Positions 47,751 to 60,119 of a stretch of 64,000 nucleotides of DNA are shown here, in pieces. Made by a program: the position numbers and the translations under genes. How positions within the stretch are numbered: position 1 is the first letter of the stretch; every line of letters starts with the position of its first letter. The notes beneath the pieces are model-generated. The model was not told where the DNA came from, did not search any database, and worked only from the letters and a program-made list of their open reading frames with translations. This DNA is from Calliopsis andreniformis. Taxonomy: Eukaryota > Arthropoda > Insecta > Hymenoptera > Andrenidae. The stretch spans positions 10,496,501 to 10,560,500 of the forward strand of contig NW_027480432.1 of the NCBI RefSeq assembly GCF_051401765.1, read 5' to 3'.

Positions 47751-49189
47751 CTTATGACGCTATTCAATCAGTTTAGCCCTTTTCACGCTGGATGTTTTGT
47801 ATACACGACATTGTACTTTGGCTCACAATAGCTAAGAAGAGTAAAAATAAAAAGGGTGAAAGTGCCAAAATTAAAGTTGTGAGGAAAACAATTTACTGAT
47901 ACATATTGGCCTTCATATAAACACCTTTTGATGAAAAGAGCAATTTTTTTTAAAATGGTACTTATGTGTTTTTAAATGGTACTTCTTTATTTTCATTCTT
48001 TGATTAACTCTGGAATGGCATACTAGTTTTTCATGGCCCCAATGAAATACTGATTTTTGTTATTGTACTGCAAAATGAAAGTAAATGAAAATGTTCTTTA
48101 ATTTTTTTTTAATATTTGAATATTATAACACTATATGTACAATAGACTTAAAAGTATTCTAGTAAAATTCTACTACAACTTTTACATATTCAAAATGAGT
48201 GAAAGTCAGGCTTAGCTTAAACCTAGACAGACACACTAGATTCAGTATGTGAGGAAAAAACAATGCATTAAACCTTATGAGTAAAGCAGTATAAAATCAA
48301 AAGAAAAACTATATCCTCATGGGTCCTTCAGATCACAACCTGTACACTGTTTGATGACGCAATAACTGTTTTAACACGGAAGTTTCATTTTGATTTAATA
48401 ACGAACATTGCATATAAAATACCTAATAACGATACCATATATTCGATGACGCGAGACACTAAAACCGTAATCGCTTTCAAACAGGAATCCTTTCATCCAT
48501 CTAACTATTAATTATTAGCTAATTCTTTATAATTGTATCGTGGTATAATAATTACGTCAACATAGCATAAAGTGAAAAGATTTGAAACTAGACTATCACT
48601 TTGGAATGCTGTAATAAAATATTTCTACGGATAGAAGAAAAATTAGCTACTAAAGAAAAAGTTACTACTTATTACTTTTTGATGCTATTTGCCAATGTAT
48701 TATAAATTAATCTCGTGACAATTTAGTGGTTACCTACATTTAATATAGATTTGGCTTCTTTATGTACAGGAAAAAATTGTTAAAATATTGTCCTCTATAG
48801 CATATTTAAAAAAACATAAAATTCAGTGAAGTCGTCCGCTTTCTAAATAATTACCAAAATTTTCAATAAATACTATTCACTCTTTTACTACCTAACAATA
48901 AGTTGCGGTACGATACCTTTGACCAATAAGTATTTATCTAGTGTATGCAACCTATATTCTTGGTTCCCAGCAAAAAATGGAAAGAAAAAGAATTGCATGA
49001 ATATTATTCACGTCGAAAATTTACGTAAGTTAAAATGATTCACAGAAAATAAGAGTGCACTTACCTCGATAAAATCTGACATCTATCACCCTACTTCAGC
49101 ACGTTTATAACAATGGAGTCGACGGAATGTTGCTTACTTCTTTAATGATATTTCACATCGTTGTGTTGATTCGTTTGATTACGTAACAG
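47751..49189. other. AT-rich stretch without recognisable gene
   Basis: No gene, array or paired ends are visible. Confidence 0.5.
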
Positions 49190-49400
49190 CAAGGTCAGTG
49201 TCCATTCGGCCGATCTATTTTTATCCGAGAGAAGCTCGGAAATAAGATTCAAGCTCCTCTAATCGGTGTAAGCGATTGTGAAAGCGGTCGAACCGCGCGG
49301 AATGACGGTCAAGGTGTGAGCACTATGCCGTCACCATTTGCGATGGCTGATGCTCCACTGCTTGAAGAACGAGTCTGCTAATCATTTGACTAGGATTATG
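49190..49400. promoter_or_regulatory. CpG-rich block, candidate regulatory element
   Basis: A short GC-richer block (GCGGTCGAACCGCGCGGAATG near 49284) with no reading frame. At 49453 a one-sided AGAGGGTGTCCTGCATTTTT resembles another degenerate TA-type transposon end. Confidence 0.3.
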
Positions 49401-50451
49401 ATGACGATTTAGGTGACGTCTGTTCGTCTTCATAATGATGAAATTTTTATAGAGGGTGTCCTGCATTTTTTTCGGATTTCGAGAGTGTTACATGTACAAG
49501 TGCAAATGAGACTAGAATGTCATGTAACAGAAAATACATAAGTGCTTTGTGAATAAATTATAATAAAAATACGGTATAACAATGGACTGCTTTCTTGAAT
49601 AATTTGCATTATAATTTCATTTTAAAATATGCAGTATCAGTACACTAATGGTTAACTGACCGCTATTTACAATGATGGACGAGCCGAGTTTTCTTATGTG
49701 AAAGAAAAAATTTACTGAATACAAATTAATACGCATCAGGAATTAACGCAAAGGTTGCATGACCTATTTGCTGCAATTCAGATAAATGAAGAAGAAATGA
49801 AAAATGCGCTAAATCGTATTTTTTAGATGCTGTCTCAGCATTTTGAAGTGGTATTATAATTCTTATCTATTAGTGTTAAGTATCTAATAGAAAATTAGAA
49901 ATTACACAATTCCTTACTTTACAGATCGAAACTTCATTGCTTATATTCTTCGTACGACGAACCCTTCTCTTTTAACTTTCTATCAAATACTGTTCATTAC
50001 GTAAGATTTGAAATGTTCTGGCTATACATGCTTGTAGCTTGCATTCTATTACGTAAACATTGTCATAGCACTTAAAATTCTGTCTTCAGCTGCATAGAAA
50101 ACTAGGTGAAAAAGAAGCTTTTTTTATTATTCCTGATTTTTAAAAATGACTAAAATTACTATTTCATAAATAAGCACTTACTATTGTTCTATTTTTTTAC
50201 TGAGAGTCAATCAAATTAGGAATATCAGAATTATCAAATGTTCATGTGATAATCAACACATTATTATATCTAATGATGATTAATTATCATTATATCTCTA
50301 TATTGTTATCGTTAAGTATTATTCACTTTTAATTCTTCAAAATCGTTATCAGCGCTTTCATTGTTCTTGTTCACTTATCTACTAATATATGTAGGATATC
50401 TCAGCGTAAATTACACGAACAATGCTTGGACCCCAGTGAACCCAAGCCTAG
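49401..50451. other. AT-rich stretch without recognisable gene
   Basis: Apart from the transposon-end-like sequence at 49453 nothing was identified. Confidence 0.5.
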
Positions 50452-50714
50452 TAAGGTGGTAAATGTCCCAGTAGCCATCCATGTCCCAGTATTTAGCCAC
50501 TAACGCTATTCTATTCAAGTTTAAGCTTAAATTCTTATGTACGCGATGAAAAGCAATACCTACCCTATAAAACAAAAAAGAAGCATCCCAAAATAAAATA
50601 TTTAGCTACTCATAGTTACTGGAATGCAATTCAAGTATCGAGACACGCATTTTTAGGTTATTTAAGTACTGGGACATATATTTTCAACGTCAAAGTATTG
50701 GGACATTTACCTTA
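50452..50714. mobile_element. GTCCCA-type MITE family, most complete copy
   Basis: The left end TAAGGTGGTAAATGTCCCAG and the minus-strand right end TAAGGTAAATGTCCCAATA are inverted copies, the left with a 3-bp insertion. Each end carries a second GTCCCAG-type block about 20-30 bp further in. The centre contains AAGCTTAAATTCTTATGTA, also found in the related copies at 57464 and 59049. It is 263 bp and has no coding frame. The TA at each border may be the target duplication, but this is not certain, so I do not assign a superfamily. Confidence 0.75.
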
Positions 50715-52460
50715 TGTACTATCTATTTGGATGCACGAAATTATTAGTATTGCGAAGATTAAGTAAAGCAATACGTGCCTTCAGTTCTTGCACAGTATTT
50801 TATTCTCAGAAAAATCAGGTTTTAAATATTCGTCACATATTCGCATTAAGTATAACGTGCCTATTTTGTTTATGAGTAATTCCAGAGAAATGAGGTTTGA
50901 CAATGATTTTATCCACACACTTTATCATTTATTTTATAAATCGTAACAGATTTAAGATGTGACAAAGAGCATATTAGTATTATTACAAAAAGTCAAATAA
51001 ATATTATAAATGTACGTATAGGTACAATAGATCATTTTATTGGAATTTTTCTACGAACTATCTGCAAGATACTGAGAAGGAATCCGTTTATAAGGGGATT
51101 AACATTTCAACAAAAGTCTTATGTAAGCTAATACAGATATTTCAAACTTTTTATTTACAGACGAACGTTTCCTCACACATTTTTTCACGAATGGTCATAA
51201 TTAAGAGATAATTAGTTTCCTTCAATTACATAATTACATAATTTGAATATCCCATATCATTCATGAATACTAGCTTGCAGTCACCTATTTAGAATTTAGA
51301 TCCTGAACAAACTGATTATGAGACTTGGTAATCGTTAGTTGACTTTGAAAGCAAAAACAAAAAGAATGGAATTTTACAAACAATGAACACTTTTTTATTA
51401 TAGGCGAACTAATTATCAGTCTAAACAATTGTCGGTTAAAATTAAAAAATAATAATAATTGTAGTTTTAAAAACAATAAACATTTTTCTATCATAAATAA
51501 ATTAGCAATACGTTTTAACAAATGCCAGATAAACAGAAGAACAAAAATAAACTTATACATTTTCAGAGAAATATTTGGAATAGGAAGAAACATGTATTAC
51601 ATATTTACATTCTAACCAATTGTATTAGATATGAACATAACCTAGTATTTAAGAACTTTTTAACTAACATAATTAGAACTCAGAACTGAGCAACTCAGAA
51701 CATTTTGACACAATTTGTTTTAAACTAAAAAAATACATCTGGAAATGGGTCAATAATCGACACATACATTTGACTTTCAAAAATGAAGGAAGACTGCAGT
51801 ACTGTTTAATTAAATGCTTAAAATTACCGATGCTGATTACTGCATAGTCAGCGCCAACCGAATATTGAAACTCTAATTCGAAATTTTTGAACTCCTGAAA
51901 CTATTTTGTTTTAAGAACTGAAGCTTCAACAAAATTTGTATATAAATTATTGTTACCTATAGTTAAAGAAGAGCAAAAATATAACAATATTTAAATATAT
52001 TAATTCTAAATAATCCTTGTTCAGAATGACTAATATCTGAACTCTTTTTGGATCTAATTTACTTCCTCTTTTATCATCTACAGTACCAGATGTACTGAAA
52101 AGTCTTATTCAGAGAATTGATAATAGCATGATGATTTACTTTTAGATAATTTCTTCAAATATGGATACTTTTTTCCTGTCTAGGTTCCGCGAATTTCGAA
52201 TCACGAAAAAGGTGTAATGTTTAAAATTCTCAAAACTCGATTCTTTTTTGGGATTCGAGGAAGTGATTCCTGCTTTAGGCTTTCTTTTGGCTAGCCCAGG
52301 ATTCGGCAAACTACAATCTGCAGACCAACTTTGAGCCGTAAATTGAGAATAATTCTTGTATTTTTTAAATATTCTAAAATAAGAATTCTATTCTTCTTCT
52401 TTCTGTTCTTAGTCGCATAAACTACTTGGTTATTAGCGACTGTAAATGGTTTTATACGAT
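50715..52460. other. AT-rich stretch; 3' part may be LINE 3' UTR
   Basis: No gene is seen. The 102-codon minus frame at 51285-51593 is Leu/Phe/Lys-rich translation of AT-rich DNA. The part 52190-52460 lies directly downstream (minus strand) of the LINE relic and may be its 3' untranslated tail. Confidence 0.45.
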
Positions 52461-52990
52461 TTAGGACACTATCTCGGTTTGTTTTATAAACTTGACGAAA
52501 GTATCTATATTCCCTTTTTGCAGGTTATCTTTTACTAGTGGCTGGATTTTGAAAATATTCCGATAGTTATCGTATTTAGGGCAGTGGAGCAGTATATGGT
52601 TTACTGTAATTGTTAGTTTGTAGTCAAAGCAAATAGGAACTGTTTTCTTAGATAGGATATATGAATGAGTGTTTGTATGAACGATTTTAATTCTGGATAT
52701 AGATATTACTCATATTTCATGAGAAGTCTCTTGGAAAGCATTGCTTCAAATGCTTTTCAGGGAATTTCACATAAGACATGAATAGTACTTGTTTTTTTCT
52801 AGTTACGTAATTTGGAATTAATTTGGAAGATAAATTCGGGAATGGATCTAATATGACGGGAACAGAACTGGTCCATTATGTTTTGAACATAATTGTATAA
52901 ATCTTCGTAGAGATAGCTCCCAAGAGTGTCTGAAAGTGGATTTGCAGTAGTTTTCTCAACTGCTTGGAATTCTATTTATTTCATTAGTAA
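52461..52990 (-). pseudogene. LINE reverse-transcriptase ORF2 C-terminal relic
   Basis: On the minus strand one frame is open from about 52708 to the stop at 52461. It reads SRIKIVHTNTHSYILSKK, then VPIC, then LTITVNHILLHCPKYDNYRN. This is the signature C-terminal zinc motif of insect I/R1/Jockey-type LINE polyproteins (R-x-G-H-T-x2-T-H-x-Y-L, a Cys, then H-x3-C). The second Cys of the usual pair appears lost. Upstream, in other registers, a piece reading SYLYEDLYNYVQNIM resembles the tail of the RNase H region. Stops and shifts break it, and the RT and endonuclease domains are absent: a 5'-truncated dead copy. Confidence 0.72.
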
Positions 52991-54180
52991 ACAGATATTA
53001 CAAATAATTGCATTTATAAGTATACTTTAATTTTGACAGTAAAGGATTTGTGGAGAAATTGTTTATATTCTAAAATAGGGTACAATAGACTCTTCAGGTG
53101 ATAGTAAGTACTATTTAAATAATACTAATACTATTTAAATGTGCTACTTTATTACGAAAGTGATCTAAGCCAAAATTCTAAAACAATCAAGTTCATTATA
53201 TATATTATAAATTCAATTTCTTTAAACTTTTTGTTTATACCGTTTTCATAATTATGAGCACAAATAGTATTAATATTATTTAACTAGTATTATTAGTCAT
53301 AAAATTATATTTCTATTTACTCCATTTTACAGTAACTACATAATAATCTAAATCTTAGCTCTCAGCTCGCAGAAAATATCTAATATTTGGCCTTTTACAT
53401 AAAAAGTTTACCATCCACTGAACTAACCTCTAAAAACATGGCGATCCAAGCGTTAAAGAATAAAAATTCGTCGCAACGTTCATTTTAGACCAAGGCGTAC
53501 AGTTGTACGTAAGCACATACATCTGCCTAAAAAGTTCTAAAAGTCCAGTAAGCAGGTATTACAAAAGTTGCAAAACAACTTCTAGATGCGAAGGATATGT
53601 CCGAACATGTAAACTAAGATCGATTAGAACGGGTGCTATCCTCTGCTTCATAATTTCACTCTCGTCCCCATGCCTTCAGTCGAGATCAAAAACGATCGCT
53701 CCCAACTCCTGAATGAATAAATGCCAAGTGGAAGAGCCGGTTCGCCAGATGCCTCGATTATCCTCTTTTTTTTACCCCTCTCGTTGCTTTTTCTCCGAAC
53801 TACAAACACGACACTCGACGTTCGCGAAAAGTAGAATTTTTAGCGTGAGTATATTTCAAAGTTCATATTGCATTATTCAGTAGCGAATAACGCCATTAGT
53901 TGATATGTATGCGATTGTGTATGTGTCACATGTGACGAGAAACAGAAACAGAGTTCAACAGATCAACTTCTGGCGCGATTGATTCTCTGAGCTAATTAAG
54001 ACAGAGTAACAGCTGGCTCGATTTGTGATTTTTAATAACTGGGGACTACATTTTTATATAACGCAGTGAGTGTTACGTATTTAAAGTTCTAAACTTTTCA
54101 GTTGTAAATTTAGTCTTTCAATAAATTGAGTACTTAGTTGTTCTAAAGATATAGAAAGTTGGTTAAAACTTATTTTTAAT
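52991..54180. other. Gene-free stretch with slightly GC-richer part
   Basis: The part 53440-54020 is GC-richer and holds a featureless 69-codon frame (53503-53712). AT-rich repeats of ATACTATTTAAAT occur near 53110-53140. Confidence 0.45.
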
Positions 54181-54300
54181 TTAACTCTTAACTATGGATA
54201 CATAATTTTATGTTACGAAGACTTCGACCGAAACTTATTAGGACTAAATATATTTATCAAATTAGTATGACGTTAATTATCAGGTGAACAAGAAAGTTCT
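54181..54300. repeat. Interspersed repeat family A, copy 2
   Basis: It starts TTAACTCTTAACTATGG and is collinear with 66-222, lacking the 31-bp tandem duplication of that copy. No inverted partner end is visible. Confidence 0.6.
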
Positions 54301-56189
54301 GTCACTCTTGAAGTTACAGTAAGATCATCTGTATCTTTTAAATCAAATAATTTTGTTCCTTAATTCACATTGAACTATTTCTTCTTTAACAAAAGAACTG
54401 TTTACAAATTTTATTTTTATAAAATTCAAAGCTTTTATTGTAGTATATGCGACCTTTTAACATCAAAGTAACAGAACTTTTTTGGTTACCTAATATTGTA
54501 TAAAAATTGGCTGACATATAGTTATTACCAAGTTTTTTTATGTTTTACATAGTCAAATGGGAACAATATTAAACGTGTACCACACAGAGTCTGTCACATT
54601 GAATAATGAAAATAATGTACCATGCAACTGGGTGAAGTTGCATTTTTAAAGTCGTTAGAAAAAAATATTAGAGGACAAAAGTCAATGGTATTGCATGCTG
54701 TACATTCTTGTACCACTTTTGTGAATTCTTATGCATTGATGCATTTGCATAATGCAATTACACCTTTTTTTTAAATGGAACTATTATTTTTTCGCGCATA
54801 AATCAATTCTTTGGTTCATTTTGCGTACAAAAGTATTACGGTGATATGATGCTAAACTAAACGATTCATGAGATGTGTCAGCTTTCTTAGTGACACGTAC
54901 CTTTAAACGTTTTTTTATGATTACGACCTCGTTTGTACTACTACGCAGTTTGTAAATCACAAATGATTTATTTAGGTATTCTGCAATTTTGCTTAACATT
55001 AACATGTACTTAGATATATTCACAGATTTGACGTTTGTAACCACTCATACACTCGTAATCGGTGAACAAATGTGTTAAGAATGAGTCAAGTGAGGAAGGA
55101 ATCGTATCTTCATTGAAGTTCTATATCATTTCCAATTCATTTCCATTTAATTTGGCTCATTTGATTAATCGAACATCTGCTGTTAATTAGGTTTAATACT
55201 TGAATACATTTTTAATGAACACATTATTAATAATGTGTAATACATTCGTGATTTGAATAACGATGCAAATATGCGGTTGTTTCACTTACAAGTAATTGAA
55301 GAGTGGAACTAAAAAAGATTGTATGTGTCAGTATTAAAGTTGACAATATTAAAATTGTACATGTCAATATTAAAGTTATTGAACATTCTTTTTATGGAAA
55401 AAAGAACAATTTTTTTAAATGGCACTTGCAGCCTTTTTTATTTCTACTCTTCAATTGTATTCACATGTTACCGTATTGAAAGAATGAATTCTGATTATAT
55501 TCGTCAACAAGTAATTCATTTTGCGAATTCGACATTTTTTTCTTGGTGTTAGGGAAAATATACAGGAAAAATTTATTTGCCATGAGTTAAATTTATAAGA
55601 GTAAAATTTTCTGTCATTTCAACATCTTTTGAGATGTAGTTCTCCATACCCCAAATCACACTTCCTCTTTGACCAAATTTTTGAAAATTAAATGTTCCAT
55701 TTAGGCACAAGAGTATCCGACGCCCCTATGCAAAAAAAATTTAGACGGTCCTGTACATAAATTAAAATAATATTCTAAATATGTGTATTTATATTAATCA
55801 AATAATATTTACACCATATTAAATTAATCCTATCTTAATTATTTTAATTGAACAATGCTACAATATATACGATGAAACAATGATTTTGTTTTTCAAAAAA
55901 ACTGTTAATAAGTTTAGACACTTATTCAAAATTATGTGTATACTCTGACAGCAGAAATGCAATAATTCTAACTAAAGAAATAGGCAAGGGAATTATTAAG
56001 AAGAGTATGATAACGTAAAATTTTCAGAAAATAATTTTTAGTATTAAATTGTTTTATGTTTGTTAGAAATTTTTTGGAATACATGCAGTGAATTAGATAT
56101 TAAATAAAATTGTTTCTTATTCATATTCATGATGCTTCTTTTGTTCTTTTCGTTAAAATTTCTTGCCCGTGTCATATGCAACTGTGTAA
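54301..56189. other. AT-rich stretch; unassigned 86-codon frame at 54784-55044
   Basis: The minus-strand frame is Lys/Arg-rich with an ATG start, but has no recognised domain. Other frames here are low-complexity. Confidence 0.4.
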
Positions 56190-56217
56190 ATTATTATAAT
56201 AAATTTATTATAATAAT
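56190..56217. repeat. Perfect 28-bp AT palindrome
   Basis: ATTATTATAATAAA followed by its exact reverse complement, TTTATTATAATAAT, with no spacer. All bases are A or T. It lies 45 bp before the GACGT-type repeat. Confidence 0.85.
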
Positions 56218-56261
56218 CGAAGTATAATAAATTATATTAAATTTCCCAGATAGAACGCAAT

Positions 56262-56490
56262 GCCTTGAAGAGGTCCATTTGATGTCCGTTTTATGTCTGA
56301 ACGTCTTACGATATGATTTGGATATCTTAAAAATGGATGTCTAGTTTTTGTTTGAACGTCTTAAAACGTGTTATGAATGTCTTTTAAAACATCCTAAAGG
56401 CATACTGATTTCTAACTTCGGACCTTTCAAAGACATTTTTTGGACATTTTTAGGACTTTACTAGATATCTTTAAAACGTTTTTAAGACTG
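56262..56490 (-). repeat. Degenerate GACGT-type repeat, second locus
   Basis: Read on the minus strand it includes AAGACGTTCAGACATAAAAC and then GGACATCAAATGGACC, clearly related to the 41-bp units at 24212-24304. Further GAACGTCTTAAAACG, GAATGTCTTTTAAAAC and AAAGACATTTTTTGGAC blocks (plus strand) continue the pattern with many changes. This points to a dispersed repeat family whose internal units have drifted. Confidence 0.7.
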
Positions 56491-57463
56491 TGTTATTATG
56501 AATGTTGTTTATCATACATTAAAGAAACTGAATTTGTACTATATCTTTTCATTTTTGGGTTAAACATTTTTTTGCTAAAATTAAAAAATGGAATAGATTT
56601 AACAGTCAATGGCGTCTTTGTTCATGAGTAAAGCTGGCGATCGCCTAGGTTCGTCTAATGGTAAAAACGGCCCTGGCCCCATTTACAGAAGCTATCATAC
56701 GAAATTCTATGAAATTTTGGATTATGAATATCCTCTATGCGTATGTATACTATTTAATGCTGTATTACAACACTCAACGTGAACATATAACAGCATTGCA
56801 GATACATTCGACCTAAAGAGAAAGAATTACATACTATTAAAAGTTAAGTAGGTTAGGTTGGATCTATTTCTAAAGTAAGATTACAACTTCCATTCCTTCT
56901 TTTCTCGACTTAATTTCCATATTCTGTCTGGAAGTACGTATAACATGAAAGTTAAGTACTAGGAATTACAATTTTATCTTGATCTGACATTGCTTACAAT
57001 CATTCTGCATTGATTGTCTGGATCAACTGTCCTGTAACGATGCATATGTATACTTCCCCGGTACCTTCACCCATCGATATTGTCACGGAGTACTAAAAGG
57101 TCAACAACGTGAATCGACTTCGGTCGATGACGCCAAAAGAGGCACTTAAAACGTTAAAATTGCTTGGGAACGTAGGCTAACTTGTTAAAGATAATCGATT
57201 GAAATTTTATCTTATATCTTGGTATCAAAACTGGGGAAACGCTTGATAAATGTTGTACTGACATTTAAAAAACATGAGTTCACTTATTGTACGTTGCAGA
57301 TCTTTGATTTTCGAATAAGGAATTTTTGCCTGCTAGTATTGGTAATATGGAAATAAAGAAAATAAAATGGCTGGTAGTTATGAAAATTAGATAAATCTAA
57401 ATAAAAAATTTTAAAAAATTAAATTTTATCATCTTGGACTTGCAAAGTTGCACCAAAGTTGCC
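56491..57463. other. Gene-free stretch
   Basis: Nothing assignable; the part around 57040-57180 is GC-richer. Confidence 0.5.
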
Positions 57464-57677
57464 TAAGCTAACTGTCCCAGATGGTAACCTTGTCCCAATA
57501 TTTAAACATTAACATTAATTTGATTCAATTTTAAGCTTAAATTCTAATGTATGAAGCATAGCTAATTAAAAATAAATAGTGTCATAGAATAGTATTCTCA
57601 GTTTCTAGGACCTCACAATTAAAGTATTGGAGCATACAATGTTACGTTGTTTACTTACTGGGACATTTAACACCTTA
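57464..57677. mobile_element. GTCCCA-type MITE family, diverged copy
   Basis: The left end TAAGCTAACTGTCCCAG and minus-strand right end TAAGGTGTTAAATGTCCCAG match the copy at 50452. The interior shares CTTGTCCCAATATTTAAAC-like and AAGCTTAAATTCTAATGTAT blocks. It is 214 bp, shorter than its relative. Confidence 0.7.
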
Positions 57678-59048
57678 ATTTTTTAATTATTTTATTTCTT
57701 TCTGTCTTTAATTATTAAAGAATCCAATAAAATTATTCAGTTGTTCCGTAACATGATGTGGTTTGATGGAAAAAATTGTTTTTAAATTCAAACCGTATCG
57801 TCGTAGAAAATATAAGAATGAATGATTATCCACGACTAGGTCTAATGAAATAGTGATAAATTTTTTCCTTCTTAAACACAGAAGCTTCTTAGAAGGAAGA
57901 TGTAGTACTCGATCTTACGACTTTCAAATAACTGATAAGAATGCAAAAAATGCACTGTGTGTTTACTATTTAGCACAAGCAGCAATCTTAAACGCAAGAC
58001 AAAGGCGTAAAGAGCAATGGCGTAGTCTCAGACAAAACAAATATGTTATCAGCGTATACGAGATAAACGTTGATAAGGCGCGATGATAAAGCCCCATATA
58101 CATTGCACGATAAAACGGAGGTAACGGTGTGCTGCCAAAAGGGTTAAACGAAACTTAAAACATGCTTGCTTTGCGAAAAGAAACGAATACAGTGTTTAGA
58201 ATAAACTGTCCTGCTCTTTTTAAAATTACTCATAACGAATTGCAAAGTATAAGATCTTATACATATAAAAGAAGAGGAAATATGAACAGACTGCGGGTTT
58301 TAATGAAATTTCATATTCCTAAATACACAGTTAAGGAAATGGAACCTAGATAAAATTTTGCTTCATTTTTCAAATACCATAATACTATTATAGTGTACTA
58401 TATTATTATTATTATTATACATACATATAGTATATTATAATACTATTGTAGTATGTATTTGAATATAATATACATATAGGTATAATACTATTTGCACTTG
58501 CATTTCTATTTTCTTTATTTTCTATATTATTTAATATTATTTGCAGTTTAAATACGAGATAAGCTAAAAATATGAGACACTAAGGTTTAAGGGAGACACT
58601 AAGTAGGAAGATTATATAATACTCTTTTATAACAATTGCTATCAAATATTATTCTTTTACTTTAGGGATGGTTTTTGTTTGTGTCATAATAAAAAGTTTT
58701 TGTCTATGCATACTAAAATGAAATTTATTTTCTCATTTTTAAAGAAATAAAGAATTTAACTTATTCTATAATAATTGCAGTTTCAAAATATCAGTGTTTT
58801 GGCCAGTTGATGATAATATAAGACACTAATATTTTAGTAAAATAACATCATAAGAATAGTAAAAAAAAGTATTATTAAATACAGTTTATATTCTAAGAAT
58901 AAACTGTGAATTTATTGCTTGTTACAGTAATTAGTATTTAATGTCTAATTATATATCTAAAATTAAATAAATTATGATCCTGTAACTTTTTACACATTTA
59001 AAATTTTCATAAATCCATCAAAATCCACAGTCTACATTGGACACTGAA
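57678..59048. other. Gene-free stretch with AT microsatellite
   Basis: Plus frames at 57853-58086 (basic, with ARQRRKEQWRSLRQNKY) and 58162-58353 are unassigned and short. Irregular ATTATT/ATACTAT repeats occupy 58376-58490. Confidence 0.4.
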
Positions 59049-59170
59049 AGTAAATGTCCCAGTAACTAATCACTAATGCTAATTTTATTTAATTTTGAGC
59101 TTAAATTCTAATGTATCTAATTAAGAAAAGAAAAATAATAAGAAATAAAATATCACTCTAACTTTCGGGA
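59049..59170. mobile_element. GTCCCA-type MITE family, right-truncated copy
   Basis: It begins AGTAAATGTCCCAGTAACTA, has CACTAATGCTAATTTTATTT and then TGAGCTTAAATTCTAATGTA, matching the left and central parts of the copies at 50452 and 57464. No right-hand end could be found. Confidence 0.65.
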
Positions 59171-59701
59171 TCCACTTTCATAACAGTAACATGAAGAAAT
59201 AGAATTCCATAGTATAAAATCATTAGTAAATAGGGCTTCAATAATTTAACAGCTCATACACATCATAACACTGTCAACAAACAATACACTGTCTCATATC
59301 ACTAACTTGAATTTTTACTTATTCCATTTTGTCTTAATTTAGAAAGAGTGGAAAATTTTAATGTTCTGTAAGACCCACATTATTTATGTGTACATACATG
59401 TATAGCATATATCACAAAAAAATGGAATCCCCTAAAATTATTCCTCAAAATTTTTTGCTATAGCTATTCTAAGACTCTTCAGGTCAAGAAATAAGAAAGC
59501 TATCTTACGTTCCTACTTTTTCCTCTATTTTGCTTCACAGGCATCACTTTGACACATTACGAATTTTATGAGGAAAATTACGTAAACCGTTTACATTTTT
59601 GTTCTGGCACTTATACTGACTTTTATCCATTTAACGAGACAAATATATATCCAAATTCATTTTCTTCAAAACCTTCTAATTTTGAAATTCTCTGTGTGGT
59701 A
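59171..59701. other. AT-rich stretch without recognisable gene
   Basis: The 60-codon plus frame at 59549-59731 runs into the inverted repeat that follows and shows no known domain. Confidence 0.45.
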
Positions 59702-60119
59702 TACCTATCTCTACGAATACGCGTCAATTAGACGCAATAGTAAAATAAGCATTAATACTAGTAGATTGGCTTAACTCAATAAAGCATTACTGCAGTAATA
59801 AATCTAAATGTAATAAAAGATATAATTAAGATATAATAAAATAAAAGATATAAAAGATAAAATAACCGGCAAAAATAAAATAAACAATATGGCGAGCACC
59901 GATAGTTTGACAACCCGATATCTTAAATCTGATAGGAGAGTACAGGCAGCACTATTTCTGCAAGTATAATAAGTTTAAAATAAATAATTTAATATTTCGT
60001 TTCATTTTTTATTTATCAGTTTCATGTTTAAGTTAATAGTGTATAATTATGTTGATTTTTAAAGAAAATGTATGGTTCTGTTCGTGCGTCAAATTGACGC
60101 ATATCCATAGAGATAAGTA
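59702..60119. mobile_element. Candidate TIR element with palindromic GCGTCAATT ends
   Basis: TACCTATCTCTACGAATACG (59702-59721) and, on the minus strand, TACTTATCTCTATGGATATG (60119-60100) are inverted copies. Both lead into GCGTCAATT-GACGC. On the right this core is a near-perfect palindrome, TGCGTCAAATTGACGCA (60085-60101). The interior is AT-rich and non-coding. The arms are only about 35 bp and no target duplication was established, so the element status is provisional. Confidence 0.55.

Noticed and set aside
56840..56870. Telomere-like TTAGG repeat
   Set aside because: Only GTTAGGTTGG is present, about one and a half units, so no array.
1690..58147. Isolated TTAACCC motifs (1696, 16750, 40641 and reverse at 58141) as piggyBac ends
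   Set aside because: A rough expectation for this base composition is about seven such 7-mers on both strands, and none of these has an inverted partner.
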